Assembly (NCBI RefSeq): GCF_026162645.1
Contig: NZ_JAOTBE010000006.1
Span: forward strand, 32,260 to 96,259
DNA from: Paracoccus rhizosphaerae
Lineage (GTDB): Bacteria; Pseudomonadota; Alphaproteobacteria; Rhodobacterales; Rhodobacteraceae
Direction of reading: 5' to 3'
Length of the DNA stretch: 64,000 nucleotides
Of this stretch, positions 1 to 8,520 are shown piece after piece. Below the pieces are notes generated by a model. It saw only the letters and a program-made list of their open reading frames with translations. It made no database searches and was not told the DNA's origin. Positions within the stretch are counted from its first letter, which is position 1; the number at the start of each line of letters is the position of its first letter. A program made the translations under genes and the position numbers.

Positions 1-883
1 CGTCTAGAAGGACCACCACCACCTCGGCAAAGCGCACGGCGCGGAGGCCGTCGGCCACCGACAGCTTCTCAAGCTTGTCGGTCACCTTGGCGCGCTTGCG
101 CATGCCGGCGGTGTCGAAGATCCGCATCGGCGTGTCCATGAAGCGCGTAGTCACGCTAATCGAATCGCGGGTGATCCCGGCCTCTGGCCCGGTCAGCAGG
201 CGGTCCTCGCCCAGGATCTTGTTGATCAGGGTGGACTTGCCGGCGTTGGGGCGCCCGATGACGGCCAGCTGCAGGGGGTTGTCCTCGGACGGGCGCCAGG
301 CTTCGGCGCCCTCGCCGGATTCGGCGTCCTCCTCGGACAGGTCCACGTCCACCGCGGCCTCGACGGGTGCGGGCCGACCGGCCTCGACCTCATCGGCCAG
401 GGGGACCAGCAGGCGGTAAAGATCGTCCATCCCCTCGCCATGTTCGGCCGAGATGCGGATCGGCTCTCCCAAGCCCAAGGAATAGGCTTCCATCGCGCCA
501 GCCTCTCCGGCACGGCCCTCGGATTTGTTTGCGGCCAGGATCACATGCCTGGCCCGGCGGCGCAGGATTTCCGCAAAGTATTCGTCGGCGGCGGTGACGC
601 CGGCCCGCGCGTCGACGACGAACAGGCAGATGTCGGCCTCGTCCACGGCCCGTTCAGTCAGGCGGCGCATGCGGCCCTGCAGGCTGTCGTCGTCGGCCAT
701 TTCCAGACCGGCGCTGTCGATCACGACGAAGCGCAGGTCGCCAAGCCGCCCTGCGCCTTCTCGAAGGTCGCGGGTCACGCCCGGCTGGTCATCAACCAGG
801 GCCAGCTTCTTCCCGACAAGGCGGTTGAACAGGGTGGACTTGCCCACATTGGGCCGCCCGACGATGGCGAGTGTGAAAGTCAT
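1..883 (-). CDS. der: Ribosome-associated GTPase Der (EngA), C-terminal part cut by window edge
   Basis: Der is a double-domain GTPase needed for 50S subunit maturation in the cytoplasm. The 294 codons present show the first G domain (GRPNVGKS at residues 9-16, an NKSE G4 motif near 119), an acidic linker, and the start of the second G domain (GRPNAGKS near 210, [10 protein letters not shown] near 255). Tandem G domains are diagnostic. The rest of the second G domain and the KH-like domain lie outside the window, so about 40 percent of a usual Der is missing here. The ATG start overlaps the bamB stop as ATGA, so the two are probably translationally coupled. Confidence 0.96.
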   Translation of the reverse strand, partial: MTFTLAIVGRPNVGKSTLFNRLVGKKLALVDDQPGVTRDLREGAGRLGDLRFVVIDSAGLEMADDDSLQGRMRRLTERAVDEADICLFVVDARAGVTAADEYFAEILRRRARHVILAANKSEGRAGEAGAMEAYSLGLGEPIRISAEHGEGMDDLYRLLVPLADEVEAGRPAPVEAAVDVDLSEEDAESGEGAEAWRPSEDNPLQLAVIGRPNAGKSTLINKILGEDRLLTGPEAGITRDSISVTTRFMDTPMRIFDTAGMRKRAKVTDKLEKLSVADGLRAVRFAEVVVVLLD

Positions 884-2205
884 CTGAACGCATGCAACTG
901 GCCGTTGCGCGCAACGACGTAGAGGGTTTGACCAGCGACGATCGGGGCCGATGCAGCCCCTCCGGGGATCTGCGCCTGACCGACCAGCGCGCCGGTGGCG
1001 GGATCGAAGCTGCGCAAGATGCCATCGGATGAGGCGACATGCAAGCGGCCGCCGGCCAGGACCGGCCCGTAATGCGCGAAGATCTGGTTCTGCTTGCGCA
1101 CACGCTCGGTCGTGAAGAAGGGCAGCGGCTGGCGCCAGATCACCCCGCCGGTGGCAGCGTCCAGCCGCACCAGTTGCGCCTGGTCGTTCACCGCGAAGAC
1201 CGATCCCCCGGCCACGACGACGGGGCTGGTGGCGCCTTCGTCGGCGGTCCACTCCTGCAGGCCGGTCGCCAGATCCACCGCGTCCATGCGCCCGGACGAG
1301 GTCGCGGCATAGACGCGCCCGCCCGTGATCACCGGATCGCCGGTGACGTCGCGGATGATCGCCATGCTGCGCCCGGTCCGCGTGCCCGCGATCTGGTTGG
1401 CCCAGTTCGTCAGGCCGGTCTGGCGGTCAACGGCCAAGAGTTGCCCCGAGGGGAAGGGGAAGACCACCGTATCGCCCTGCACCGCCGGCACCGCAACGCC
1501 CATGACGCCGGACCCCGACGGCGCCCCCGAAGTCTGCCACAGGACGCGGCCGTCGCTCGCGCGCACAGCCCAGCCCACGGCATTGGTGTCCGCGACATAG
1601 ACGACGCCGTCCTGTACGGCTGGACTGCCGCTGATCGCGGCGTCGACCCGCTGCCGCCACAGGACCGCACCCGAGGCGGCGTCCAGCGCCACCAGTTCGC
1701 CAAAGCCGGTGGTGGCGAAGATGCGCCCGCCCTCGTAGGCCAGTCCGCCGCCCGAGGCGCTGTCGGGGTTTTCAAGGACTGGCGTGATGTCGGTGGACCA
1801 GGCGCGGCCGCCGCTCAGCGCCGTCGCGGTGACCCGGGCACGGCTGTCCAGCGTGAAGACGCGGCCCGCGGCCACGACGGGATCGGCGGTGATGCGGTGA
1901 CGGCGCGACTCGGCCTGCCCGATCGAGGCCGACCACAGGCGGTTCAGCGACGGCGCCAGCTGCACATGACCCGGCGCATGGGCGGCGTTGCCGCCGCGAT
2001 GGGTCCAGTCGGCATTGGTGACGGGCGCGGCCAAGGACAGCGCGGTGCCGGTGATGCCCGCCGGCCCCTGGACTGCGGGACCGTCGGCCGAGAGGACCGC
2101 CAGCGGGTCCAGCCGCTCTCCGGGCAGGATCACGTCGCGGTCTCCGCAGGCGGAAAGCCCCAGTCCGGTGGCAATCGCCAAGGTCAGTCGCAGCGTGGCG
2201 GTCAT
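880..2205 (-). CDS. bamB: BamB-like outer-membrane assembly lipoprotein (PQQ-like beta-propeller)
   Basis: This is the likely accessory lipoprotein of the BAM complex, which inserts beta-barrel proteins into the outer membrane. The 441-residue protein begins with a lipoprotein signal peptide whose lipobox LSAC puts the acylated Cys at residue 20. The rest is a series of PQQ-like propeller blades with repeated G-x-V-x-A-x-D and W-R/W-Q elements. It lies between a yfgM-like gene upstream and der downstream, the order known from E. coli, which supports BamB over a quinoprotein dehydrogenase. The stop codon overlaps the der start by 4 bases. Confidence 0.87.
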   Translation of the reverse strand: MTATLRLTLAIATGLGLSACGDRDVILPGERLDPLAVLSADGPAVQGPAGITGTALSLAAPVTNADWTHRGGNAAHAPGHVQLAPSLNRLWSASIGQAESRRHRITADPVVAAGRVFTLDSRARVTATALSGGRAWSTDITPVLENPDSASGGGLAYEGGRIFATTGFGELVALDAASGAVLWRQRVDAAISGSPAVQDGVVYVADTNAVGWAVRASDGRVLWQTSGAPSGSGVMGVAVPAVQGDTVVFPFPSGQLLAVDRQTGLTNWANQIAGTRTGRSMAIIRDVTGDPVITGGRVYAATSSGRMDAVDLATGLQEWTADEGATSPVVVAGGSVFAVNDQAQLVRLDAATGGVIWRQPLPFFTTERVRKQNQIFAHYGPVLAGGRLHVASSDGILRSFDPATGALVGQAQIPGGAASAPIVAGQTLYVVARNGQLHAFR

Positions 2206-2234
2206 CCCGGCCTCTCCCCTCGTGCAGTCGTCTG

Positions 2235-2903
2235 TCAGTTCGTGGCGTCCGCCATGTCCGCGGGTTCAGGCTCGGCGCCGAGCGCGATCATCATCTCTGA
2301 CAGGCGGCGGCGCAAGGCCTCGGTCAGGCCGTCCTTCTGCTGGATCTGGCGGATCAGCGAGACCGCGTCCTCGGACCTCCCTGCATCCACCAGCGCCACG
2401 GCCTTCTGCTCCAGCGCCAGAAGCTCGAACGGGGCGCCGGTGCGGGACAGGCGGGTCAGGATGGCGTCGCGTTCGGACGGGTCCATGTCCGAGCCGTTCA
2501 GCATCACCAGCTTCAGCTGGGCCAGGTCGATCAAAACGGCACGCTCGGCCGCGTCGCTGACGCCGCGCAGGGTCTCGGCCGCGGCCGCGTCGTCGCCGCT
2601 GCCGGCATATTCGCCCGCGGCCAGCAGGCCTGCCAGCGCCGCGCGCCCGGTGGACCCCCGCGGATCGACCGCCAGGATTGCGGCGGGATCGTCAGCGGCC
2701 TCGGCGGCCAGAATGGCGTCGCCCCAGGCTTCGGCGGCGGCGCGCTTGCGCGCCAGGCTGTATTCGCGCCACGCGGCCCCGCCGACGATCACCACGATCA
2801 GAAGGATCCCGATCCAGCCATAGCGCCGCATTGCGCCATAGAGCCGGTCGCGGCGCAGTTCCTCGGTGACCTCGTCGATGAAGCTGTCGTTCTGGTTGGC
2901 CAT
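2235..2903 (-). CDS. YfgM-like single-pass membrane protein with TPR-like periplasmic domain
   Basis: The 222-residue protein has a basic cytoplasmic N-terminus with an R-R-D-R-L-Y stretch, one transmembrane segment at about residues 30-47, and an alanine-rich helical region resembling tetratricopeptide repeats. The E. coli relative YfgM associates with the SecYEG/PpiD translocon and assists periplasmic folding. A similar role here is inferred from architecture and from its position 29 bases upstream of bamB in the yfgM-bamB-der arrangement. Sequence identity to enterobacterial YfgM is not visible by eye, so the family name rests partly on context. Confidence 0.75.
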   Translation of the reverse strand: MANQNDSFIDEVTEELRRDRLYGAMRRYGWIGILLIVVIVGGAAWREYSLARKRAAAEAWGDAILAAEAADDPAAILAVDPRGSTGRAALAGLLAAGEYAGSGDDAAAAETLRGVSDAAERAVLIDLAQLKLVMLNGSDMDPSERDAILTRLSRTGAPFELLALEQKAVALVDAGRSEDAVSLIRQIQQKDGLTEALRRRLSEMMIALGAEPEPADMADATN

Positions 2904-3001
2904 GGCCGCCTTCAGGTCAAGAATTCCGTTGCCACGGTCTTATACCTGCATCATGCGGAAAGCCACTGCCGCGAACGGCTTGCCGCCGCCGCTGTGTCGG
3001 G

Positions 3002-3423
3002 TCAGCCTTCGGGCAGCAGCGCGGGGTTCCAGACCACCTCCCACAGGTGGTCGTCGGGATCGGCGAAATAGCCGGCATATCCGCCATAGAACGTGTCGCG
3101 GGCGGTCTTGATGATGCGGGCGCCCGCCTGGGCCGCCTCGGCATCACCTCGTCGACACGGGTCCGGCTGGCGACGTTGTGACCGATCGTGACCCCGATGG
3201 GATCGGTCGCGGCGTCATTTAGCCCGGTGTCGTGGGCGATGTCGGCCCGCGCCCACAATGCCAGCTTCAGCCCAGCGGCCAGGTCGAAGAAGACGACGGC
3301 GCCGTGGTCATATTCCTCGCCAATGATTCCTTCGGTCGGCAAACCCAAGCCATCGCGGTAGAACGCCAATGAGCGTGCAAGGTCGGCGACGCCCAAGGTG
3401 ACGACCGTGACATGGGGCTTCAT
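3002..3423 (-). pseudogene. VOC (glyoxalase/bleomycin-resistance) family protein, frameshifted
   Basis: The first 94 or so codons encode a vicinal-oxygen-chelate domain starting MKPHVTVVTLGVADLARS and reading to RVDEVM. One base then appears to be missing near 3142-3143 (one G between ATG and CCGAG on the coding strand). Restoring it gives AEAAQAGARI, then YFADPDDHLWEVVWNP, the usual C-terminal VOC motif, and a TGA at 3002-3004, for about 140 residues, a normal family length. Without correction the frame runs to 2917 with a low-complexity tail. Substrate cannot be inferred. It could be a true pseudogene or a sequencing or assembly error. Confidence 0.8.
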
Positions 3424-3459
3424 GTCGGCGTCCTTTCCAGAAGTTTCATGGCGGCCATG

Positions 3460-3487
3460 AAAAAGGCCCGCCGGTGGGGCGGGCCTT
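3460..3487 (-). terminator. Intrinsic terminator of sodB
   Basis: A perfect 10-bp stem (3463-3472 with 3478-3487) and a 5-base loop lie 14 bases after the sodB stop. On the minus strand the stem is followed by five T residues, the classic rho-independent form. Confidence 0.9.
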
Positions 3488-3501
3488 AGCGATCGCGGGG
3501 A

Positions 3502-4101
3502 TCAGAGGCGCGAGGCCACGTTTTCCCAATTCACCAGCTTGTCGAGGAAGTTCTCAAGGTACTTCGGACGCGCGTTGCGGAAGTCGATGTAGTAGCTGTG
3601 CTCCCACACGTCGCAGCCTAGGAGCGCGGTCTGGCCGAAGCAGAGCGGGTTGACGCCGTTCTCGGTCTTGGTGACCTCAAGGCCGCCGTCCGGGTTCTTG
3701 ACCAGCCACGCCCAGCCCGAACCGAACTGCGCGGCGCCGGCGTCCGAGAACTTCTTCTTGAAGTCCTCGACCGAGCCGAAGCTGTCCTTGATGGCGGATT
3801 CCAGTTCCGACGGCATCGCGCCCGAGTTCGGCGACATCATTTCCCAGAACTGCGTGTGGTTCCAGTGCTGGCTGGCATTGTTGAAGATGCCGTTCTGCGC
3901 CACGGCGCCCTTCTGGTAGGTGCCCTTGACGATGTCCTCCAGCGACTTGCCGTCCCACTCGGTCCCCGACACCAGCTCGTTCAGCTTGGTGACATAGGCG
4001 TTGTGGTGCTTGTCGTGGTGATATTCCAGCGTCTCGCGCGACATGCCCGCGGCTTCCAGAGCGTCGTGCGAATAGGGAAGATCGGGAAGGGTGAAGGCCA
4101 T
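3502..4101 (-). CDS. sodB: Superoxide dismutase, Fe/Mn family (Fe-type likely)
   Basis: The enzyme dismutates superoxide to oxygen and hydrogen peroxide in the cytoplasm. The 199-residue length is normal. Metal ligands are recognisable: His28 in YHHDKHHNAYV, His82 in the WNHTQFW stretch, and Asp and His in DVWEHSYY near residues 164-171. The ATG at 4101 is chosen because an AGGACAG ribosome-binding site lies just upstream and the family N-terminus (MAFTLPDLPY) starts there; an in-frame extension to 4239 has no homologous character. A strong terminator follows. It lies 180 bases downstream of soxG on the same strand. Fe versus Mn preference is inferred from FeSOD-like spacing. Confidence 0.97.
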   Translation of the reverse strand: MAFTLPDLPYSHDALEAAGMSRETLEYHHDKHHNAYVTKLNELVSGTEWDGKSLEDIVKGTYQKGAVAQNGIFNNASQHWNHTQFWEMMSPNSGAMPSELESAIKDSFGSVEDFKKKFSDAGAAQFGSGWAWLVKNPDGGLEVTKTENGVNPLCFGQTALLGCDVWEHSYYIDFRNARPKYLENFLDKLVNWENVASRL

Positions 4102-4280
4102 TTTCCTGTCCTTTCGAAAGGGTTGGATCTGCGGTCGCGGCGCACGGTCGCGCATTCGGCCGGACAACGCAAGGGGGCGGGCACGGTTCCGGGCCGGTGG
4201 GCAGAGAGGTGCTGTCTGCCCCCCTTGGCCAGCGGCCAATTCACCCCCGAGGATATTTGCCGACCAAAGCAGGCTTAGGG

Positions 4281-4799
4281 TCAGCGCGGCGCCACCTGCG
4301 TGCCCGGAAGCGCGGCGTTGGTCAGGATCAGGCCCAGGTAGTCGGCCGTGGACCGGAAGCCGATGACGCGGAAGCCGCCGGGGATGCGCCAGATGGCTGC
4401 GGCGGTCTGGGCCACGCGGGTGCGGCGAAGCTGGCCCTGCCGCAGCGCATGGGCGTCGACGGGTGCCAGTTTCGCGATGACGTCGGCGGCGTGGGGGCCC
4501 GTGACGTCGAAGACCGCGCGTGCGTCCGAGACATCGATGACGAGGCCGTGTTCGCCCATCAAGGCCTGCGTCAGCGCGTCCTGCGCCTCGGCGCGTTCGG
4601 CCTCGGGCAGGATCAGCAGCAGTTCGTCCGGCGACATCCAGCCCAGGCTGCGACTGCCGTCGGTGGTGATGCCGGTGACGTCGGGGATGGCAAGGCCCGC
4701 GGCCTCGGCCAAGGCGTCGCCTGCGCGCGACAGGTCGGCGCGGATGGTGATCATGCCAAGCCCCGGAACACGGGCGATGGCGGCCAGTGCGTCAGCCAT
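4281..4799 (-). CDS. soxG: Sarcosine oxidase gamma subunit
   Basis: This 172-residue protein is the small gamma subunit of heterotetrameric sarcosine oxidase, which demethylates sarcosine to glycine and passes the one-carbon unit to tetrahydrofolate. It matches the gamma family in length, in its GMITIRADLS opening region, and in the SLGWMSPDELLLILP and RSTADYLGLIL segments. These resemble the folate-binding GcvT fold. It starts inside the last 8 bases of soxA, so translation is probably coupled. The last gene of the sox run, it is followed by a 6-bp inverted repeat with a 3-base loop (4225-4239). Confidence 0.92.
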   Translation of the reverse strand: MADALAAIARVPGLGMITIRADLSRAGDALAEAAGLAIPDVTGITTDGSRSLGWMSPDELLLILPEAERAEAQDALTQALMGEHGLVIDVSDARAVFDVTGPHAADVIAKLAPVDAHALRQGQLRRTRVAQTAAAIWRIPGGFRVIGFRSTADYLGLILTNAALPGTQVAPR

Positions 4800-7722
4800 T
4801 CAGACGGCTCCCTTCCTTGTCGTAGAAAACGGGATCGACGATCCGCGCCTGCATCACCTGGCCCGACGGCATCGGGAAATCCAGCACCTGCCCCATGCGT
4901 TCCGGCCCGTGGCGCACCAGGCCCATGGCAATCGGCCGCCCAAGCGTGGGCGAATGATAGCTGGACGTGACACGCCCTTGGACGTTGCGCTGGCCGTTGG
5001 GGTTCATTCCCTCGGCCACGGCATAGGCGCCGTCGGGCAGCACCTGCCCGTCGATGCTTTCCAGCCCCACCAGACGCCAGCGTTTGCCGTCGACCATGTG
5101 CAGGCGCCGCTGCGCGCGTTTGCCGATATAGTCGGCCTTCTTCTTGGATATCGCCCAGCCAAGGCCAAGATCCTGCGGGATCACCGTCCCATCGGTTTCG
5201 TCGCCGATCATGATGAAGCCCTTTTCGGCGCGCATCACGTGCATCGCCTCGGTCCCGTAAGGGGTGATGCCCAGGTCCTGGCCGATTTCGTGCAGACGCT
5301 CCCACAGCTCCAGCCCGCGATTGGCAGGGACGGCGATCTCGTAGCTGAGTTCGCCCGAGAAGCTGATGCGGAAGACGCGGGCGGGGATGCCGGCAATGTC
5401 GCCCTCGACCCATTGCATGAAGGGGAGCGCGGCTTGGGACAGGTCGATGCTGCCGCCCAGGCGTTCAAGCAGCGTCCGCGCCTGCGGGCCGGCGACGGCG
5501 ATCTGGGCATATTGCTCGGTCAGGTTGGCGGTATAGACCTTCCAGTCCCACCATTCGCACTGCAACCAGTCCTCCATGTGGCCATGGATGCGGTCGGCCC
5601 CGCCGGTGGTCGTGTGGCAAAGCCAAGTGTCGTCCGACAGGCGCGCGACGACACCGTCATCCATTAAAAAGCCGTTCTCGTTGCACATGAGGCCATAGCG
5701 GCATTTCCCGACCGCAAGGTTGGACATCATGTTGGTATAGAGCATGTCCAGGAACCGCCCGGCATCCGGCCCTTTGACCACGATCTTGCCCAGGGTCGAG
5801 GCATCGAGCGTCCCGACGCCCTTGCGGACGGCCAGGATCTCGCGGTTGACGGCGGCGTGGCGATCCTCGGCGCCCTGCGGATAGGCATAGGGACGGCGCC
5901 ACTGGCCGACAGGTTCGAAGCTGGCGCCATGCGCCTCGTGCCATGCATGCATGGGCGTCTTGCGCAGCGGCTGGAATGCCTCGCCCTTGGCCTCGGCCGC
6001 GATGGTGGCCAAGGTCAGTGGCGTATAGGGGGGCCGGAACGTCGTCGTGCCGGTGGCGGGGATCGGCTGGTTCAGCGCCTCCGACAGGACCGCCAGACCG
6101 TTGATGTTGCTGAGCTTGCCCTGGTCCGTCGCCATCCCCAGAGTGGTGTAGCGCTTGGTATGTTCGACCGAGGCATAGCCTTCGCGGGCGGCCAGCTCGA
6201 CGTCGGTAACCTTCACGTCGTTCTGATAGTCCAGCCACATCTTGGACCGCAGCTTGTAGGGCGCACGGGCGGGCATGACCCAGACAGGCTGCGTCGCACC
6301 CTCGGCCCGTTCAAGATCGCCGGCGCAGCGCAGGTCGCCTGCGGCGGCGCCCGTGGCGGTGACGTTGCCCTTTCCGTCGGCGCCCAAAGGCGGGCGGTCG
6401 GGGTCGGGGCGGAACATCGCCTCGCCCGCGTCCCAGGCCAGCTTGCCGCCGCAATGGCTGTAGAGATGCACGACCGGCGACCAGCCGCCAGACATGGCGA
6501 CGACGTCGCAGTCGATCTGGTCGGTCACGCGCCCCTCGCCCGACTGATCGCAGAGCGCCACGCCCTCGACATGGCGGTGCCCCTTGACCTTGGCAACGCC
6601 GGTGCCGGTCAGGACGGTGATCCCTGCATCGCGGGCCGCCCGCGGCAAATCGCCGTCGGCCACCGGGCGGGCATCGATGATGGCCGGCACGTCTAGGCCC
6701 GCTGCGCGGGCCGCCAGGGCAGTGCGATAGGCGTCGTCGTTGTTGGTGACGACGACGATCCGCTGCCCCGGCGCCACGCCGTATTCGGTGATGAAGTCGC
6801 GCACGGCGGATGCCAGCATCACGCCCGGCACGTCGTTGCAGGCGAAGGCCAGCGGGCGTTCCAGCGCCCCGGTGGCCGCGACAACATGTCCTGCCCGGAT
6901 GCGCCACAGGCGTTGGCGGGGGATACCCTGGTTCGGGTCGTGGTCGGCCAGCGCCTCGCGTGCGATCAGATAGCCGTGGTCGTAGAGGCCCGTCGCCATC
7001 GTGTTGCGGCGCAGGGTCACGTTCGACCGCGCGCGCAGGTCGTCCAGCAGCGCGTCGATGGCCGCCTGACCCTCCGCATGGTCGACCGGCGTCCGCCCGC
7101 CCCATAGGCTGTCCTGTTCCAGGACCAGCACCTGTCCGCCCGCCTGCGCGGCGTCGCGCGCAGCGGTCAGGCCCGCGATGCCGCCGCCGACCACCACCGT
7201 GTCGGCAAAACCGTAGGCCTGTTCATACCGGTCCGGATCGGCTTCGGTGGGCGCACGGCCCAATCCCGCGCTGCGGCGGATGATGGGTTCGAAGACATGC
7301 TTCCAGAACGGGCGCGGGTGGATGAAGGTCTTGTAATAGAAGCCCGCCGGGAAGAACGGCGACAGAAAGCTGTTCACCGCGCCGATATCGGCGTCCAGCG
7401 ACGGCCAGCAGTTCTGGCTGCGCGTGACCATGCCGTGCACCAGGCGCGTCGTCGTGGCGCGCTGGTTCGGTTCGAACCGGCCGCCCTGGCCCAGACCCAG
7501 AAGCGCGTTCGGTTCCTCGGCGCCCGAGGCGACGGGGCCGCGCGGGCGGTGATACTTGAATGACCGGCCCATCAGCATCTGGCCATTGGCCAGAAGCGCC
7601 GAGGCCAGCGTGTCGCCGGTCAGCCCGCGCAGATGGCGGCCGTCGAAGCGGAAGGGCAACTGCCAAGCGCGGTCGACGCGGCGACCGCCAGACGGCAGGC
7701 GAAAGGGGGGCGTGTGGGTCAT
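4792..7722 (-). CDS. soxA: Sarcosine oxidase alpha subunit
   Basis: The 976-residue alpha subunit has three parts: an N-terminal ferredoxin-like region (about 1-110) without iron-sulfur cysteines, a pyridine-nucleotide/FAD-type oxidoreductase region with VVVGGGIAGL near residue 175, and a C-terminal aminomethyltransferase (GcvT-like) domain from about 600 that holds the folate site. Together with SoxB, SoxD and SoxG it oxidises sarcosine to glycine, hydrogen peroxide and 5,10-methylene-THF. Length is typical of the tetrameric enzyme. The ATG directly follows the soxD stop (TAAATG), and the 3' end overlaps soxG by 8 bases. Confidence 0.96.
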   Translation of the reverse strand: MTHTPPFRLPSGGRRVDRAWQLPFRFDGRHLRGLTGDTLASALLANGQMLMGRSFKYHRPRGPVASGAEEPNALLGLGQGGRFEPNQRATTTRLVHGMVTRSQNCWPSLDADIGAVNSFLSPFFPAGFYYKTFIHPRPFWKHVFEPIIRRSAGLGRAPTEADPDRYEQAYGFADTVVVGGGIAGLTAARDAAQAGGQVLVLEQDSLWGGRTPVDHAEGQAAIDALLDDLRARSNVTLRRNTMATGLYDHGYLIAREALADHDPNQGIPRQRLWRIRAGHVVAATGALERPLAFACNDVPGVMLASAVRDFITEYGVAPGQRIVVVTNNDDAYRTALAARAAGLDVPAIIDARPVADGDLPRAARDAGITVLTGTGVAKVKGHRHVEGVALCDQSGEGRVTDQIDCDVVAMSGGWSPVVHLYSHCGGKLAWDAGEAMFRPDPDRPPLGADGKGNVTATGAAAGDLRCAGDLERAEGATQPVWVMPARAPYKLRSKMWLDYQNDVKVTDVELAAREGYASVEHTKRYTTLGMATDQGKLSNINGLAVLSEALNQPIPATGTTTFRPPYTPLTLATIAAEAKGEAFQPLRKTPMHAWHEAHGASFEPVGQWRRPYAYPQGAEDRHAAVNREILAVRKGVGTLDASTLGKIVVKGPDAGRFLDMLYTNMMSNLAVGKCRYGLMCNENGFLMDDGVVARLSDDTWLCHTTTGGADRIHGHMEDWLQCEWWDWKVYTANLTEQYAQIAVAGPQARTLLERLGGSIDLSQAALPFMQWVEGDIAGIPARVFRISFSGELSYEIAVPANRGLELWERLHEIGQDLGITPYGTEAMHVMRAEKGFIMIGDETDGTVIPQDLGLGWAISKKKADYIGKRAQRRLHMVDGKRWRLVGLESIDGQVLPDGAYAVAEGMNPNGQRNVQGRVTSSYHSPTLGRPIAMGLVRHGPERMGQVLDFPMPSGQVMQARIVDPVFYDKEGSRLNG

Positions 7723-8055
7723 TTACGTGGTCGTCCAGTCGGGGGTCCAGTCGGGGCGGGCGGCGCGGATGCTGTCGACGATGTCCGACGGCGGGTGGGT
7801 GTTTTGCGCCTTGTAGGTGCCGAAGACCTGCAGCGTGACGGTGCAGCGTGCGGCCAGGAACCACCTGCCGCAGCCATAGGCGTGCCGCCAGCGTTCGAAA
7901 TGGACACCCTTGGCGTTCTTGCGGTCGAACAGATAGGCCTCGAGTTCCTCGTCCGTGCCACCGGGGCCGACGCGTTTCAGATGCGCCTCTCCGCCCGGTT
8001 GCAGTTCGGTTTCCTCGGCGGTGACGCCGCAATAGGGACAGGTCAGGATCAGCAT
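7723..8055 (-). CDS. soxD: Sarcosine oxidase delta subunit (zinc-binding)
   Basis: This 110-residue protein is the delta subunit. Cys6 and Cys9 in CPYC, with His58 and Cys62 in the FERWRHAYGCGRWF stretch, match the zinc ligands known in this subunit with a one-residue offset. The C-terminal tail FGTYKAQNTHPP is also family-typical. The stop codon abuts the soxA ATG. It is separated from the upstream small membrane-protein gene by 132 bases. Confidence 0.95.
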   Translation of the reverse strand: MLILTCPYCGVTAEETELQPGGEAHLKRVGPGGTDEELEAYLFDRKNAKGVHFERWRHAYGCGRWFLAARCTVTLQVFGTYKAQNTHPPSDIVDSIRAARPDWTPDWTTT

Positions 8056-8187
8056 GAAACGCTCCTTGCGGCGGGGGCAGGACGGACGAAACCACCGCGC
8101 GGGGAGACCGCTGCGGTGGCTCGGGTCCGGCGCACCGGACGTGGATCTGGCGCCCTGCCGCCCTGGGCGTGGCAGGGTCCGGCAGGA

Positions 8188-8436
8188 TCAGTTGGCCGGC
8201 ACCGGAGCCAGAGGCTCGGCCGGCGATTCGACGGCTTCGGGGCTGTCGGTCTCGACCTCGACGGGGGGCAGGTCGACGCTGTTGTCCTCGACGACGACGT
8301 TGGTGTCGCCGCCGGCGACGGGATCGGTCGTGGCCGTGCCGGTGCGGGTGCCGGACATGACATAGAACAGAAGCGCGACGGCGACGACGATGCCACCGAC
8401 GATGAAGTACAAGCCATTGTTATTGCGGTCAGCCAT
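8188..8436 (-). CDS. Small single-pass membrane protein between soxB and soxD, unknown function
   Basis: The 82-residue protein has a short polar N-terminus (MADRNNN), one transmembrane helix at about residues 9-27, and an acidic, proline-rich tail that is predicted to face the periplasm. I do not recognise a named family. It is co-directional with the sarcosine oxidase genes, 84 bases after soxB and 132 before soxD, so it is probably co-transcribed. Codon usage looks normal for the region. A role in the Sox complex is not implied by any motif. Confidence 0.75.
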   Translation of the reverse strand: MADRNNNGLYFIVGGIVVAVALLFYVMSGTRTGTATTDPVAGGDTNVVVEDNSVDLPPVEVETDSPEAVESPAEPLAPVPAN

Positions 8437-8520
8437 GACGAACCCTTCCGGTCTGAGCTGGTTTGACCAGACAATTCGCAGACCGTGGGGCCGGTTCCGA
8501 AGAAGATCATGAACGCTCCG

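Noticed and set aside
1039..2823. 594-codon plus-strand open frame over bamB and the yfgM-like gene
   Set aside because: It is the complement of two well-supported genes, rich in Arg, Gly and His, with no domain.
4225..4239. Short inverted repeat after soxG as an intrinsic terminator
   Set aside because: Only six pairs and no T run follow on the minus strand.
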